Positions 1 to 7,408 of a stretch of DNA of 64,000 nt are shown here, in pieces. Within the stretch, counting starts at the first letter, position 1. Every line of letters starts with the position of its first letter. A program made the position numbers and the translations under genes. This DNA is from Streptomyces hygroscopicus (GTDB lineage: Bacteria > Actinomycetota > Actinomycetes > Streptomycetales > Streptomycetaceae): positions 1 through 64,000 of the forward strand of contig NZ_LBMW01000040.1 of NCBI RefSeq assembly GCF_026168105.1, given 5' to 3'. The notes under the pieces are model-generated. The model ran no database searches, was not told the origin of the DNA, and saw only the letters and a program-made list of their open reading frames with translations.

Positions 1-1016
1 GCCAGGTACGAGGTGTCCTGCCGGAACGGCACCGACTGGTACAGGGAGGCGGCGCCGGGCTCGGGCTGCGGGCGCCGCTCGACCGGGGCGAGACCCCGGA
101 CGCGTTCGACGACCTGACGCAGATGCTCCGGGGTCGTGCCGCAGCAGCCGCCCACCAGCGACAGTCCGTAGTCGCGCACGAAGTCCTCGTGCGCGTCCGC
201 CAACTCCCCCGGGGACAACGGATAGTGGGCGCCCCCGGCGGCCAGCACCGGCAAGCCCGCGTTCGGCATGCACGACAAGGGGATGCGGGCGTGCCGGGCA
301 AGATGACGCAGGTGCTCGCTCATCTCTGCCGGGCCCGTCGCGCAGTTGAGGCCGATCATGTCGATGCCGAGCGGCTCGAGCGCGGTCAGTGCGGCACCGA
401 TCTCGGAGCCCAGCAGCATCGTGCCGGTCGTCTCCAGCGTCACCGACACGATCACCGGCACGTCCGAGCCGAGCGCGGTGAGTGCCCGCCGGGCGCCCAC
501 CACCGCCGCCTTGGTCTGCAGCAGGTCCTGGGTGGTCTCCACGAGCAGTGCGTCCGCACCGCCCGCGAGCAGCCCTTCGGCGTTCTGCTGATAGGCGTCG
601 CGGACGGCGGCGTACGGCACATGTCCCAGCGTCGGCAACTTGGTGCCGGGGCCCATCGAACCCAGCACCCACCGCGGCTGCCCGGTGTCACGGGTGAACC
701 GGTCGGCGGCCTCGCGGGCGATGCGCGCGCCGGCCTCGGACAGCTCGTGGACGCGGTGCGCGATGTCGTACTCCCCCAGCGCGGCGAGGTTCGCACCGAA
801 GGTGTTGGTCTCCACACAGTCCACGCCCACCGAGAAGTAGGCCTCGTGGACGGTGCGCACCAGGTCCGGGCGCGTCACGTTCAGGATCTCGTTGCAGCCT
901 TCGAGCTGCTGGAAGTCCTCCTCGGTGGGTTCCTGGGCCTGGAGCATGGTGCCCATCGCCCCGTCCGCCACCACCACCCGCGAGGCCAGCGCCTCGCGCA
1001 GCCCCCCGCCCCTCAC
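1..1016 (-). CDS. metH: Cobalamin-dependent methionine synthase, N-terminal part (cut by window edge)
   Basis: Only the first ~338 codons are visible and the gene continues left of base 1. The translation is a homocysteine-binding domain. It begins with a DGAMGTMLQ motif and an ETNTFGAN block and carries the zinc-binding GGCCGTTP motif near the end of the visible part, as in MetH. It transfers a methyl group from methyltetrahydrofolate via cobalamin to homocysteine to make methionine. I chose the GTG at 1016, which overlaps the stop of the upstream adenosine kinase gene (GTGA), so the two are probably translationally coupled. With adoK and metK it forms a leftward methyl-cycle unit at the edge of the biosynthetic cluster. 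It is probably a second copy serving the cluster, but I cannot see the housekeeping copy. A betaine-type homocysteine methyltransferase is less likely because the frame stays open past the GGCCGT domain. Confidence 0.85.
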   Translation of the reverse strand, partial: MRGGGLREALASRVVVADGAMGTMLQAQEPTEEDFQQLEGCNEILNVTRPDLVRTVHEAYFSVGVDCVETNTFGANLAALGEYDIAHRVHELSEAGARIAREAADRFTRDTGQPRWVLGSMGPGTKLPTLGHVPYAAVRDAYQQNAEGLLAGGADALLVETTQDLLQTKAAVVGARRALTALGSDVPVIVSVTLETTGTMLLGSEIGAALTALEPLGIDMIGLNCATGPAEMSEHLRHLARHARIPLSCMPNAGLPVLAAGGAHYPLSPGELADAHEDFVRDYGLSLVGGCCGTTPEHLRQVVERVRGLAPVERRPQPEPGAASLYQSVPFRQDTSYL

Positions 1017-1993
1017 AGGACGCTCACCAGGTGCGGGGTGAGCACGTCCGTGGCCGCCGAGCCGTAGCCGCTGCGCAGGGCCACCCGCAGGGACCGGCGG
1101 CTGAGCGGGTAGGTCTGGGTGCCGGTCGCGCCGAGGGAGGCCGCGGCCATGGCGCACCCGAGCCACGCGGACTGCTCGTCCGTCAGCCGCCAGTTCTGCC
1201 CTGCCAGGAACCCGGCGCGGAAGGCGTCTCCGGCGCCGGTGGGATCCGCCACCCGCCGCACCGGCACGGCGGGGATGTGCACGGGAGTGGTGTCCCGCCG
1301 TGCGACGCGGACGCCGTCGGCTCCCAGCGTGGTCACCCAGGTGTTCACGCGGGTGAGGATGTCGCGGGCGCTCCAGCCGGTGCGCTCGGCGAGCAGGTCG
1401 GCCTCGTAGGCGTTGGTGAACAGGAAGTGGGCTCCGTCCACGATCGAGCGGGCGTCGTCCCGGTCGAGGACGGCCAGTTGCTGGGATGGGTCGGCGGAGA
1501 AGACGATGCCGTGCTCGCGGCACTCCCGGGCGTGGCGGACCATGGCGGCCGGGTCGTCCGGCGAGACCAGGACATGGTCGAGCCTCGTGTGGTCGGCGAT
1601 CCGAGCGATCGAGATGTTCCGGGCCTCGGACATGGCGCCGGGGAAGAACGTGCCGATCTGGTTGTTCTCCCGGTCGGTGGTGCACACGAAGCGCGCGGTG
1701 TGCGCCTGGTCGCTGATGCGGACCCAGTCGGTGTCGACGCGGTGCTCCTTCAGCCAGACCCGGTACTCGTGGAAGTCGGTTCCGGCCGCCGCCACCAGCA
1801 GGGGCTGGACGCCGAGCCGGCCGAGGCCGAAGGCGATGTTGGCGGCGACACCGCCGCGCCGGACCTCCAGGGAGTCGGCGAGGAAGGAGAGGGAGACCTG
1901 GTCCAGCCGGTTCTCGATGAGCTGTTCGGCGAAGCTGCCCGAATAGCTCATCAACTCGTCGACGGCGATCGAGCCGGTCACGGCGATACGCAT
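1013..1993 (-). CDS. adoK: Adenosine kinase, PfkB family
   Basis: This 326-residue protein is of the ribokinase/PfkB fold. It phosphorylates adenosine to AMP and so removes the adenosine released when S-adenosylhomocysteine is hydrolysed. The C-terminal DPTGAGDAF signature holds the catalytic aspartate and anion hole. The RRGGVAANIAFGLG segment near residue 45 and the DPSQQL motif closely match the mycobacterial adenosine kinase subgroup from memory of that family. The ATG at 1993 has an AGGAGG ribosome site 9 bases upstream. It lies 50 bp downstream of metK and overlaps metH, so all three are probably one transcript. Another sugar kinase activity cannot be excluded, but the neighbours strongly favour adenosine. 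Confidence 0.85.
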   Translation of the reverse strand: MRIAVTGSIAVDELMSYSGSFAEQLIENRLDQVSLSFLADSLEVRRGGVAANIAFGLGRLGVQPLLVAAAGTDFHEYRVWLKEHRVDTDWVRISDQAHTARFVCTTDRENNQIGTFFPGAMSEARNISIARIADHTRLDHVLVSPDDPAAMVRHARECREHGIVFSADPSQQLAVLDRDDARSIVDGAHFLFTNAYEADLLAERTGWSARDILTRVNTWVTTLGADGVRVARRDTTPVHIPAVPVRRVADPTGAGDAFRAGFLAGQNWRLTDEQSAWLGCAMAAASLGATGTQTYPLSRRSLRVALRSGYGSAATDVLTPHLVSVL

Positions 1994-2043
1994 GGGCGGT
2001 TGCCTCCTGTCGTGTGGCAGTGGGTGCGGCGGCCGGTTCGGGG

Positions 2044-3249
2044 TCAGCCGGCGGCGGTCCTGAGGGCGGACACCCGGTCGGTGCGTTCCCAGGTGAAGTC
2101 CGGCAGTTCGCGGCCGAAGTGGCCGTACGCGGCGGTCTGCGCGTAGACGGGGCGGAGCAGGTCGAGGTCGCGGATGATCGCTGCGGGACGGAGATCGAAG
2201 ACCTCCTCGACGGCCCGCTGAATGCGCGGCACGGGGACGGTCTCGGTGCCGAAGGTCTCCACGAACAGACCGACCGGGTGGGCCTTGCCGATGGCGTAGG
2301 CGACCTGGACCTCGCAGCGGGAGGCCAGTTGGGCGGCGACGATGTTCTTGGCGACCCAGCGCATCGCGTACGCCGCCGAGCGGTCCACCTTGGAGGGGTC
2401 CTTGCCGGAGAACGCGCCGCCGCCGTGGCGGGCCATGCCGCCGTAGGTGTCGATGATGATCTTCCGGCCGGTCAGGCCCGCGTCACCCATCGGGCCGCCG
2501 ATCTCGAAGCGCCCGGTCGGGTTGACCAGCAGGCGGTGGCCGTCGGTGTCCAGCTTGACCCCCTGGTCGGCGAGCGTGCGCAGCACCGGGCCGACGACGA
2601 ACTCGGCGACGTCCGGGGCCAGCAGGGAGTCGAGGGAGATGTCCGAGGCGTGCTGGCTGGAGACCACCACGGTGTCCAGACGCACCGGGCGGTGACCGTC
2701 GTACTCGACGGTGACCTGGGTCTTGCCGTCCGGTCGCAGGTAGGGCAGGGTGCCGTCCTTGCGTACGGCGGTCAGGCGTTGCGCGAGCCGGTGGGCGAGC
2801 GTGATGGGAAGCGGCATGAGTTCGGGCGTCTCGTCGCACGCGAAGCCGAACATCAGGCCCTGGTCGCCCGCTCCCTGACCGTCGAGGTCGCCGGATTCGC
2901 CGTCGACCCGCTTCTCGTAGGCCGCGTCGACGCCCTGGGCAATGTCCGCGGACTGCGCGCCCAGGGACACGGATACTCCGCAGGAAGCTCCGTCGAAGCC
3001 CTTCTGCGAGGCGTCGTAGCCGATACCGAGCACCGTCTCGCGCACGAGCGCGGCGATGTCGGCGTAGCCGCGGGTGGTGACCTCGCCCGCGATGTGCACC
3101 TGGCCGGTGGTGATCAGGGTCTCCACGGCGACGCGCGAGGCCGGGTCCTGGGCGAGCAGGGCGTCGAGGACTCGGTCGCTGATCTGGTCGGCGATCTTGT
3201 CGGGGTGTCCCTCGGTGACGGATTCCGAGGTGAACAGGTTTCGGGTCAC
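2044..3249 (-). CDS. metK: S-adenosylmethionine synthetase
   Basis: The 401-residue protein makes S-adenosylmethionine from methionine and ATP in the cytoplasm. It starts with the family hallmark LFTSESVTEGHPDK and contains GAGDQG and a glycine-rich GGGAFSGKDP loop that binds the triphosphate. I prefer the GTG at 3249 over the ATG at 3267. A GGAGG sits just before the GTG, and the resulting start (VTRNLFTSE) matches the usual family N-terminus. Transcription runs leftward into adoK and metH. The genes are found beside biosynthetic genes, not in a housekeeping context, which suggests a cluster-dedicated methyl-donor supply. Only one SAM methyltransferase (12144-13160) is in the window, so other users probably lie to the left. 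Confidence 0.92.
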   Translation of the reverse strand: MTRNLFTSESVTEGHPDKIADQISDRVLDALLAQDPASRVAVETLITTGQVHIAGEVTTRGYADIAALVRETVLGIGYDASQKGFDGASCGVSVSLGAQSADIAQGVDAAYEKRVDGESGDLDGQGAGDQGLMFGFACDETPELMPLPITLAHRLAQRLTAVRKDGTLPYLRPDGKTQVTVEYDGHRPVRLDTVVVSSQHASDISLDSLLAPDVAEFVVGPVLRTLADQGVKLDTDGHRLLVNPTGRFEIGGPMGDAGLTGRKIIIDTYGGMARHGGGAFSGKDPSKVDRSAAYAMRWVAKNIVAAQLASRCEVQVAYAIGKAHPVGLFVETFGTETVPVPRIQRAVEEVFDLRPAAIIRDLDLLRPVYAQTAAYGHFGRELPDFTWERTDRVSALRTAAG

Positions 3250-3321
3250 GGGTCCTCCAGTGGGCATGACCGCGCCGGGCTGCTGATGCGGGGCACGCTG
3301 ACCGAGGCGGCTGCAGGAGGA

Positions 3322-3371
3322 CTCAAGGGCAACTGGACAGCCGCCGCGCGGCGGGTCGAGTCGAGCGCGAG
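3322..3371. promoter_or_regulatory. Candidate cluster-wide palindrome, copy 1
   Basis: The left arm CTCAAGGGCAACTGGACAG matches the arm of the clear palindrome at 21402-21449 (CTCGAGGGCGGCTGGAACG). The right arm (CGCGAG, 3366-3371) is weaker. It lies between divergent metK and the rightward unit starting at 3471. I infer that it may be a binding site for the StrR-like regulator. Confidence 0.35.
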
Positions 3372-3470
3372 CCGGTCGCTAGGGGACCGGCAGACGGTCG
3401 CCTCACGATCCGGGGCCCCCGCGCTGGTGCGAGCGGGTCCGCCACCTTCACGAAGGGGCTGAGGCAAGTC

Positions 3471-3701
3471 ATGCGCGTACTGTTCACGGCCCGGGCCCGT
3501 CCGTCGCACCTGTCTGCCCCGGTGCCGCCGGCCTCGGTGTTCCGGGATGCCGGGCACGAGGTGCTGATCGTCGGTCAGCCGGCGCTGCTGGGCCCTCGGC
3601 TGCCGGACCACAAGGGATCTGAGCTGCGCGCCGCAATGCTCGCCGGGCCGACGCCCGCGCAGGTGGGCGCCGATCCGGCCCTGACGGGAGGGCAGCATTG
3701 A
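3471..3701 (+). pseudogene. Glycosyltransferase N-terminal remnant
   Basis: The frame encodes 76 residues. The first ~45 read like the start of a GT-B natural-product glycosyltransferase: MRVLFTARARPSHL, followed by FRDAGHEVLIVGQPALLG. A full enzyme has about 380-420 residues, and here the homology ends after the first Rossmann strands, with a short unrelated tail. The TGA stop overlaps the ATG of the next gene (TGATG), so it may persist as a leader peptide that couples translation of the saccharopine dehydrogenase gene. It cannot be catalytic. The alternative is a small genuine peptide of unknown role. Confidence 0.6.
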
Positions 3702-4798
3702 TGGCGCGGATGAAACGAGAGCGGCCCCGGCTGTGGCTGCGCGCCGAGACGCGCGCGTCGGAGCGTCGCACCCCGCTCGTGCCCGAGGACGCCGCCCGGC
3801 TCGTGGCGGTCGGGTTCGAGGTGACGGTGGAGGACTCTCCGCAGCGGGTGTTCCCACTCGCCGACTACGCGGCCGTCGGCTGCCGGACCGCCCCCGCAGG
3901 CACCTGGCGCGAGGCGGATGACGACCAGTACGTACTGGGGCTCAAGGAACTCCCGGACGCACCGGCGACACTGAGGCACCGCCACATCTTCTTCGGCCAC
4001 TGTTTCAAGCGCCAGAGCGGGGCCGAGCGGCTGCTGGCCCGCTTCCGGGCGGGTGGCGGCGTCCTGCTCGACCTGGAGTACCTGACCGACGACCAGGGCC
4101 GCCGGGTGGCCGCGTTCGGCTACTGGGCCGGTTACATCGGGGGCGCCCTGGCCGTGCTGCACCGACGCGGGCGATTGGCGACGCCGTTGCGGGACACGGA
4201 CCGGGCCACCCTGGACGGCCTGCTGCGCGCGTCCGCCCAGCAGGCCCGGCCCACCTCCGCCCTGGTGATCGGTGCGCTGGGCCGCTGCGGCCGGGGAGCG
4301 CGGGACGCCCTCGAGACGGCAGGGGTCACAGCGACCTGCTGGGACCTGCCGGAGACCCGGCACCTGGACCGGGACGCCCTGCTGACCCATGACGTCCTCG
4401 TCAACACGGTCCTGACGACGGTCCCGGCCCCGCCCTTCGTCACCACCGCCGATCTGCTCCGCGCCGAGCGGACTCTGTCGGTCATCAGTGACGTGACGTG
4501 CGACGCGGGCTCTCCGTGCAACCTGCTGCCGGTCTACGACAGCCCGACCGACTGGGACCGTCCGGTACGCCGACTGACCGCGGGCGAGCGGCCGGTGGAC
4601 CTCATCGCCATCGACAACCTGCCCTCGCTGCTGCCGCTCGAGGCCAGCCGTGCCTTCTCCGCGGACCTGCTGTCCAGCCTCCTGTCCCTGCGAGACGGGG
4701 ATCCGCGCTGGGACCGGTGCCGCCGCACCTTCGAGCAGGCCGTACAGCAGGACGTCCCTGCCAGGACCGAGGAGGTCTCCGTTGTCCGATCATCGTGA
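3701..4798 (+). CDS. Saccharopine dehydrogenase, lysine-forming type (LYS1-like)
   Basis: The 365-residue protein resembles fungal LYS1 and related alanine-dehydrogenase-fold enzymes. The N-terminus LWLRAETRASERRTPLVPEDAARLV is the typical substrate-side segment, followed by KELPD and HIFFGHCFK. A nucleotide-binding ALVIGALGRCGRGA segment lies near residue 190. The family catalyses saccharopine + NAD = lysine + 2-oxoglutarate. The start ATG at 3701 follows a GGGAGGG site and overlaps the preceding stop. The next gene is the complementary glutamate-forming enzyme, so the pair can interconvert lysine and aminoadipate semialdehyde. Bacteria normally make lysine through diaminopimelate, so the pair must serve lysine catabolism or the cluster. 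See the lysine-recycling finding. Confidence 0.82.
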   Translation: MARMKRERPRLWLRAETRASERRTPLVPEDAARLVAVGFEVTVEDSPQRVFPLADYAAVGCRTAPAGTWREADDDQYVLGLKELPDAPATLRHRHIFFGHCFKRQSGAERLLARFRAGGGVLLDLEYLTDDQGRRVAAFGYWAGYIGGALAVLHRRGRLATPLRDTDRATLDGLLRASAQQARPTSALVIGALGRCGRGARDALETAGVTATCWDLPETRHLDRDALLTHDVLVNTVLTTVPAPPFVTTADLLRAERTLSVISDVTCDAGSPCNLLPVYDSPTDWDRPVRRLTAGERPVDLIAIDNLPSLLPLEASRAFSADLLSSLLSLRDGDPRWDRCRRTFEQAVQQDVPARTEEVSVVRSS

Positions 4799-5990
4799 CC
4801 TACGGCTCGGCACCGTCCCGGCGAGCGGGACCGTGCACTGGGTCGGGGCCGGGCTGTCCACCGGGCGGACCGGGCTCGCCCTGCTGTGCGCCCGGGCCGA
4901 CCGGGTGGTGGTGTGGGGCCGCAACGCGCAGCGGGTGGCGGCGCGCATGGAAGCGCTGGGCCTGTCCGGCCGGGTGGACGTACGGGCGCTGGAGTCGGCC
5001 GCGCTCGCCTCCCGGCTTCGGCTCGGGGACGTGGTCGTCTCCATGCTGCCCGCGGGCGAGCACCCGGCACTGCTGCGGCTGTGCCGGGAGCGCGGAGCCC
5101 ACTTCGCCTGCTCCAGCTACGTGTCGGACGCGCTGGTCGAGGCCGCGGCCGGGGCCGCCGACCAGGGCGTGGTCGTCCTCACCGAAGCCGGCCTCGACCC
5201 GGGTATCGACCACCTGGCGGCCCACCTGCTGGTGGGCCGTGCCCGTGCGGAGGCCGGCGACCGGGCGGAGGCGGTGAGTTTCACCTCGTACTGCGGCGGG
5301 CTTCCCGCGGTGCCGGACGACTTCCGCTACCGCTTCAGCTGGGCCCCCCTGGGGGTGCTGACTGCGCTGCGGGCGCCGGCCCGGCACATCGAGGGCGGCC
5401 GGGAGGTCACCACCGCCCTTCCGTGGCAGGCGGCCCGCCGCCATCGGATCGGTGCCGAGATGTTCGAGGTGTATCCGAACCGCGACAGCCTGCCCTTCGT
5501 CGGGCAGTACGGTCTCCCGGCCGGCTGGCGGCTGGAGACCTTCGTCCGGGGCACCGTGCGCAACGAAGGCTGGCTGCGGGCCTGGCAACCGGTGTTCGAG
5601 GTGGTCCGGGGCGGGAACGCGGACCGGATCGGGCGGCTCGCCGACGAGCTGGCGGAGCGTCATCCGATGCGTGCCGGCGACCGGGACCGGATCGTGCTCT
5701 CCGTCCGGCTCGAGGTCCGGGCCTCGGGTCGCCACTGGTCGGGCGAGTACCGTCTGGACCTCACCGGGGACGCCACGGAGAGCGCAATGGCCCGCTGCGT
5801 CTCGCTCCCGCTCGCCCACGGTGTCACCCGGATCCTCTCCCGGGCCGCCGCCCCGGGGCTGCACCGTGCCGCCGAGGAGGCGTCGGAGGCGGACCGCTGG
5901 CTGACGGCGCTCGCCGAGTACGGGGTGTCCCTGGAGTTCGACGGCACACCGGAGCGGGTCGCCGTGCCGGGAGGGCCCGGGAGGGGCTGA
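4782..5990 (+). CDS. Saccharopine reductase / dehydrogenase, glutamate-forming type (LYS9-like)
   Basis: The 402-residue protein has an N-terminal Rossmann domain (HWVGAGLSTGRTGLALL, residues ~14-30), then VVSMLPAGEHPALLRLC, CSSYVSDALVEAA and TEAGLDPGIDHLAA. These segments are typical of the LYS9/saccharopine dehydrogenase C-terminal family. The family interconverts saccharopine with aminoadipate semialdehyde plus glutamate using NAD(P). I chose the TTG at 4782 because a GAGGAGG site lies 6 bases before it; the frame then overlaps the end of the LYS1-like gene by 17 nt. A role in carboxyspermidine-type metabolism is an alternative for this superfamily, but the paired LYS1-like gene argues for saccharopine. 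Confidence 0.82.
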   Translation: MSDHRDLRLGTVPASGTVHWVGAGLSTGRTGLALLCARADRVVVWGRNAQRVAARMEALGLSGRVDVRALESAALASRLRLGDVVVSMLPAGEHPALLRLCRERGAHFACSSYVSDALVEAAAGAADQGVVVLTEAGLDPGIDHLAAHLLVGRARAEAGDRAEAVSFTSYCGGLPAVPDDFRYRFSWAPLGVLTALRAPARHIEGGREVTTALPWQAARRHRIGAEMFEVYPNRDSLPFVGQYGLPAGWRLETFVRGTVRNEGWLRAWQPVFEVVRGGNADRIGRLADELAERHPMRAGDRDRIVLSVRLEVRASGRHWSGEYRLDLTGDATESAMARCVSLPLAHGVTRILSRAAAPGLHRAAEEASEADRWLTALAEYGVSLEFDGTPERVAVPGGPGRG

Positions 5991-6063
5991 GAGCTCGGCA
6001 GCGAGGGACGGGCCGGGGCCATCGGTGCCCGGCCTGTCACGTTGTGCGGGCGTACCCACCGAC

Positions 6064-6099
6064 GAAGGCCGTCCACCGGTGTCCCGGCGGGCGGCCTTC
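6064..6099. terminator. Hairpin between convergent genes
   Basis: GAAGGCCG (6064-6071) pairs with CGGCCTTC (6092-6099) around a 20-nt loop, between the end of the LYS9-like gene and the end of the LLM gene. There is no U-tract, so it is a weak candidate. Confidence 0.4.
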
Positions 6100-6116
6100 A
6101 GGGGTGTGCGGAGGTG

Positions 6117-6971
6117 TCAGAGGACGGCCTCCGCCAGGGACTCGAGCTGGCGCGGGTCGGCGGAGCAGGGCATCAGGATGAGCTCGTCGCAGCCGATCTC
6201 GGCGTATCCCTGGGCGAGGTCGACGAGCGCCTGACGGTCGGTGATGGCCATGGATGCGATCCGCTGGGCGACGGGCCCGGCGAAGGAGTAGTAGTCGCCG
6301 AGGTATTCCTGCGCGAGCTCCTTCGCACCGGGGCCGAGGGCCGCGTAGGTGAGGGACACCAGGCGGGGCCGGTCGGTGCGGCCCTCGGCCGCCCATGCCT
6401 GGCGGAGCCGCTCGACGAGCTCACCGTAGCCCGTGGCGGAGCTGCCGCCGCAGAACCAGCCGTCGCCGAGGCGCGCGGCCCGGCGCATGGCCGCCGGCGA
6501 GTGGCCGCCTACGAGCAACGGCGGCTGTCCCGCGGGCAGTTGGGGGCCGATGCCGGGCACGGGCCCCTTGCCCTGCCAGGTCTCGCGGAGCTCGGCGAGC
6601 TGGAGGTCCAGCCGTCGTCCGCGGTCGTGGTAGGGGGCGTCGACGGCCTGGTAGTCGTCCTCACGGCCGCCCGCGGCGACGCCCAGCACGAGCCGGCCGC
6701 CCGACAGCGCCGAGACGGTGGCCGCCTGCTTGGCGAGCAGTGCCGTCTGGGTGCGGTAGGGCGCGATCAGGATGCCGGTCGTGAGGCGCACGCGTTCGGT
6801 CACCGCGGCCGCGGCGGCCAGGGACGTCAGCGACTCGAAGTTGTCGTACACCAGACGGTCGATGACACCGAGGCTCCCGAAGCCGGCTTCTTCGGCCCGA
6901 CGGGCCCAGGCGGCCAGTGCGGGGCCGTCCTTGTCGAGGACCGTGGTCGGCAGGCCCAACCCGAATTCCAT
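6117..6971 (-). CDS. LLM-class (luciferase-like, probably F420-dependent) oxidoreductase
   Basis: The 284-residue TIM-barrel protein belongs to the bacterial luciferase-like superfamily: FGLGLPTTV at the start, GFGSLGVIDRL, RVRLTTGILIAPYR, LGVAAGGREDDYQA and LLVGGHSPAAMRRAARLGDGW. These enzymes use reduced FMN or F420 to reduce or oxygenate substrates. The ATG at 6971 has an AAGGAG site 11 bases upstream. It sits directly downstream of a dead SDR gene on the same strand and opposite an intact FAD monooxygenase, so a tailoring role is likely. The substrate cannot be read from the sequence. Confidence 0.75.
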   Translation of the reverse strand: MEFGLGLPTTVLDKDGPALAAWARRAEEAGFGSLGVIDRLVYDNFESLTSLAAAAAVTERVRLTTGILIAPYRTQTALLAKQAATVSALSGGRLVLGVAAGGREDDYQAVDAPYHDRGRRLDLQLAELRETWQGKGPVPGIGPQLPAGQPPLLVGGHSPAAMRRAARLGDGWFCGGSSATGYGELVERLRQAWAAEGRTDRPRLVSLTYAALGPGAKELAQEYLGDYYSFAGPVAQRIASMAITDRQALVDLAQGYAEIGCDELILMPCSADPRQLESLAEAVL

Positions 6972-7029
6972 ACCTGATCAGCTCCTTGTGTGTGCGAGGG
7001 GGCGGTGCGGAGGGCGATGGGTGGGACGG

Positions 7030-7235
7030 TCAGCACAGTCCGCCGTCCACGGCCACGATGCTGCCGGTGACGTGGATGACGCCCGCGTTGCCGACCAGGA
7101 CGTCCAGGTGCCCATAGGCCTCCTGGGCGCACGGCCAGGCCGTTCACCTGCTCGGGGTCGGCCAGGCCGGCGCCCGGCCGATTCCCCTGGTGCCACCGTC
7201 ACCAGGGCCTTCCTGCCCTTGAGGCTGATGAGCAT
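7030..7235 (-). pseudogene. Collapsed SDR oxidoreductase gene
   Basis: The ATG at 7235 with a GGGAGAG site starts MLISLKGRKALVT, a normal SDR N-terminus. A one-base shift then restores the cofactor motif GGTRGIGRA. Further on, another frame gives YGHLDVLVGNAGV, the SDR NAG motif. This is fused directly to VTGSIVAVDGGLC and a stop at 7030-7032, the usual SDR C-terminus. A ~750-bp gene has thus shrunk to ~206 bp by at least two internal deletions plus a frameshift. The Ser-Tyr-Lys catalytic region is gone. Confidence 0.8.
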
Positions 7236-7408
7236 GGCGCTCTCCCGCAGTCATGGCCCGCGCGGCGGTGCGCGCGATGTGCGGTCACCTTGCGACCGCT
7301 CTCTCGAGGGCGTGTCCATTTCCGGTGGACCCCGACGGGGGCTCCAGGGATGTCCGAGCCGCCGCCCGCACAGTGGCCGGGACACAGCGTGCGGAGAGGA
7401 GTGTGCCG

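Noticed and set aside
2014..3462. 482-residue open frame on the plus strand
   Set aside because: It is the antisense shadow of metK, with His/Arg/Gly-rich composition and no family motifs; metK on the other strand is unmistakable.
4800..6059. 419-residue open frame opposite the LYS9-like gene
   Set aside because: High-GC shadow frame lacking motifs; the plus-strand protein has a Rossmann motif and saccharopine dehydrogenase blocks.
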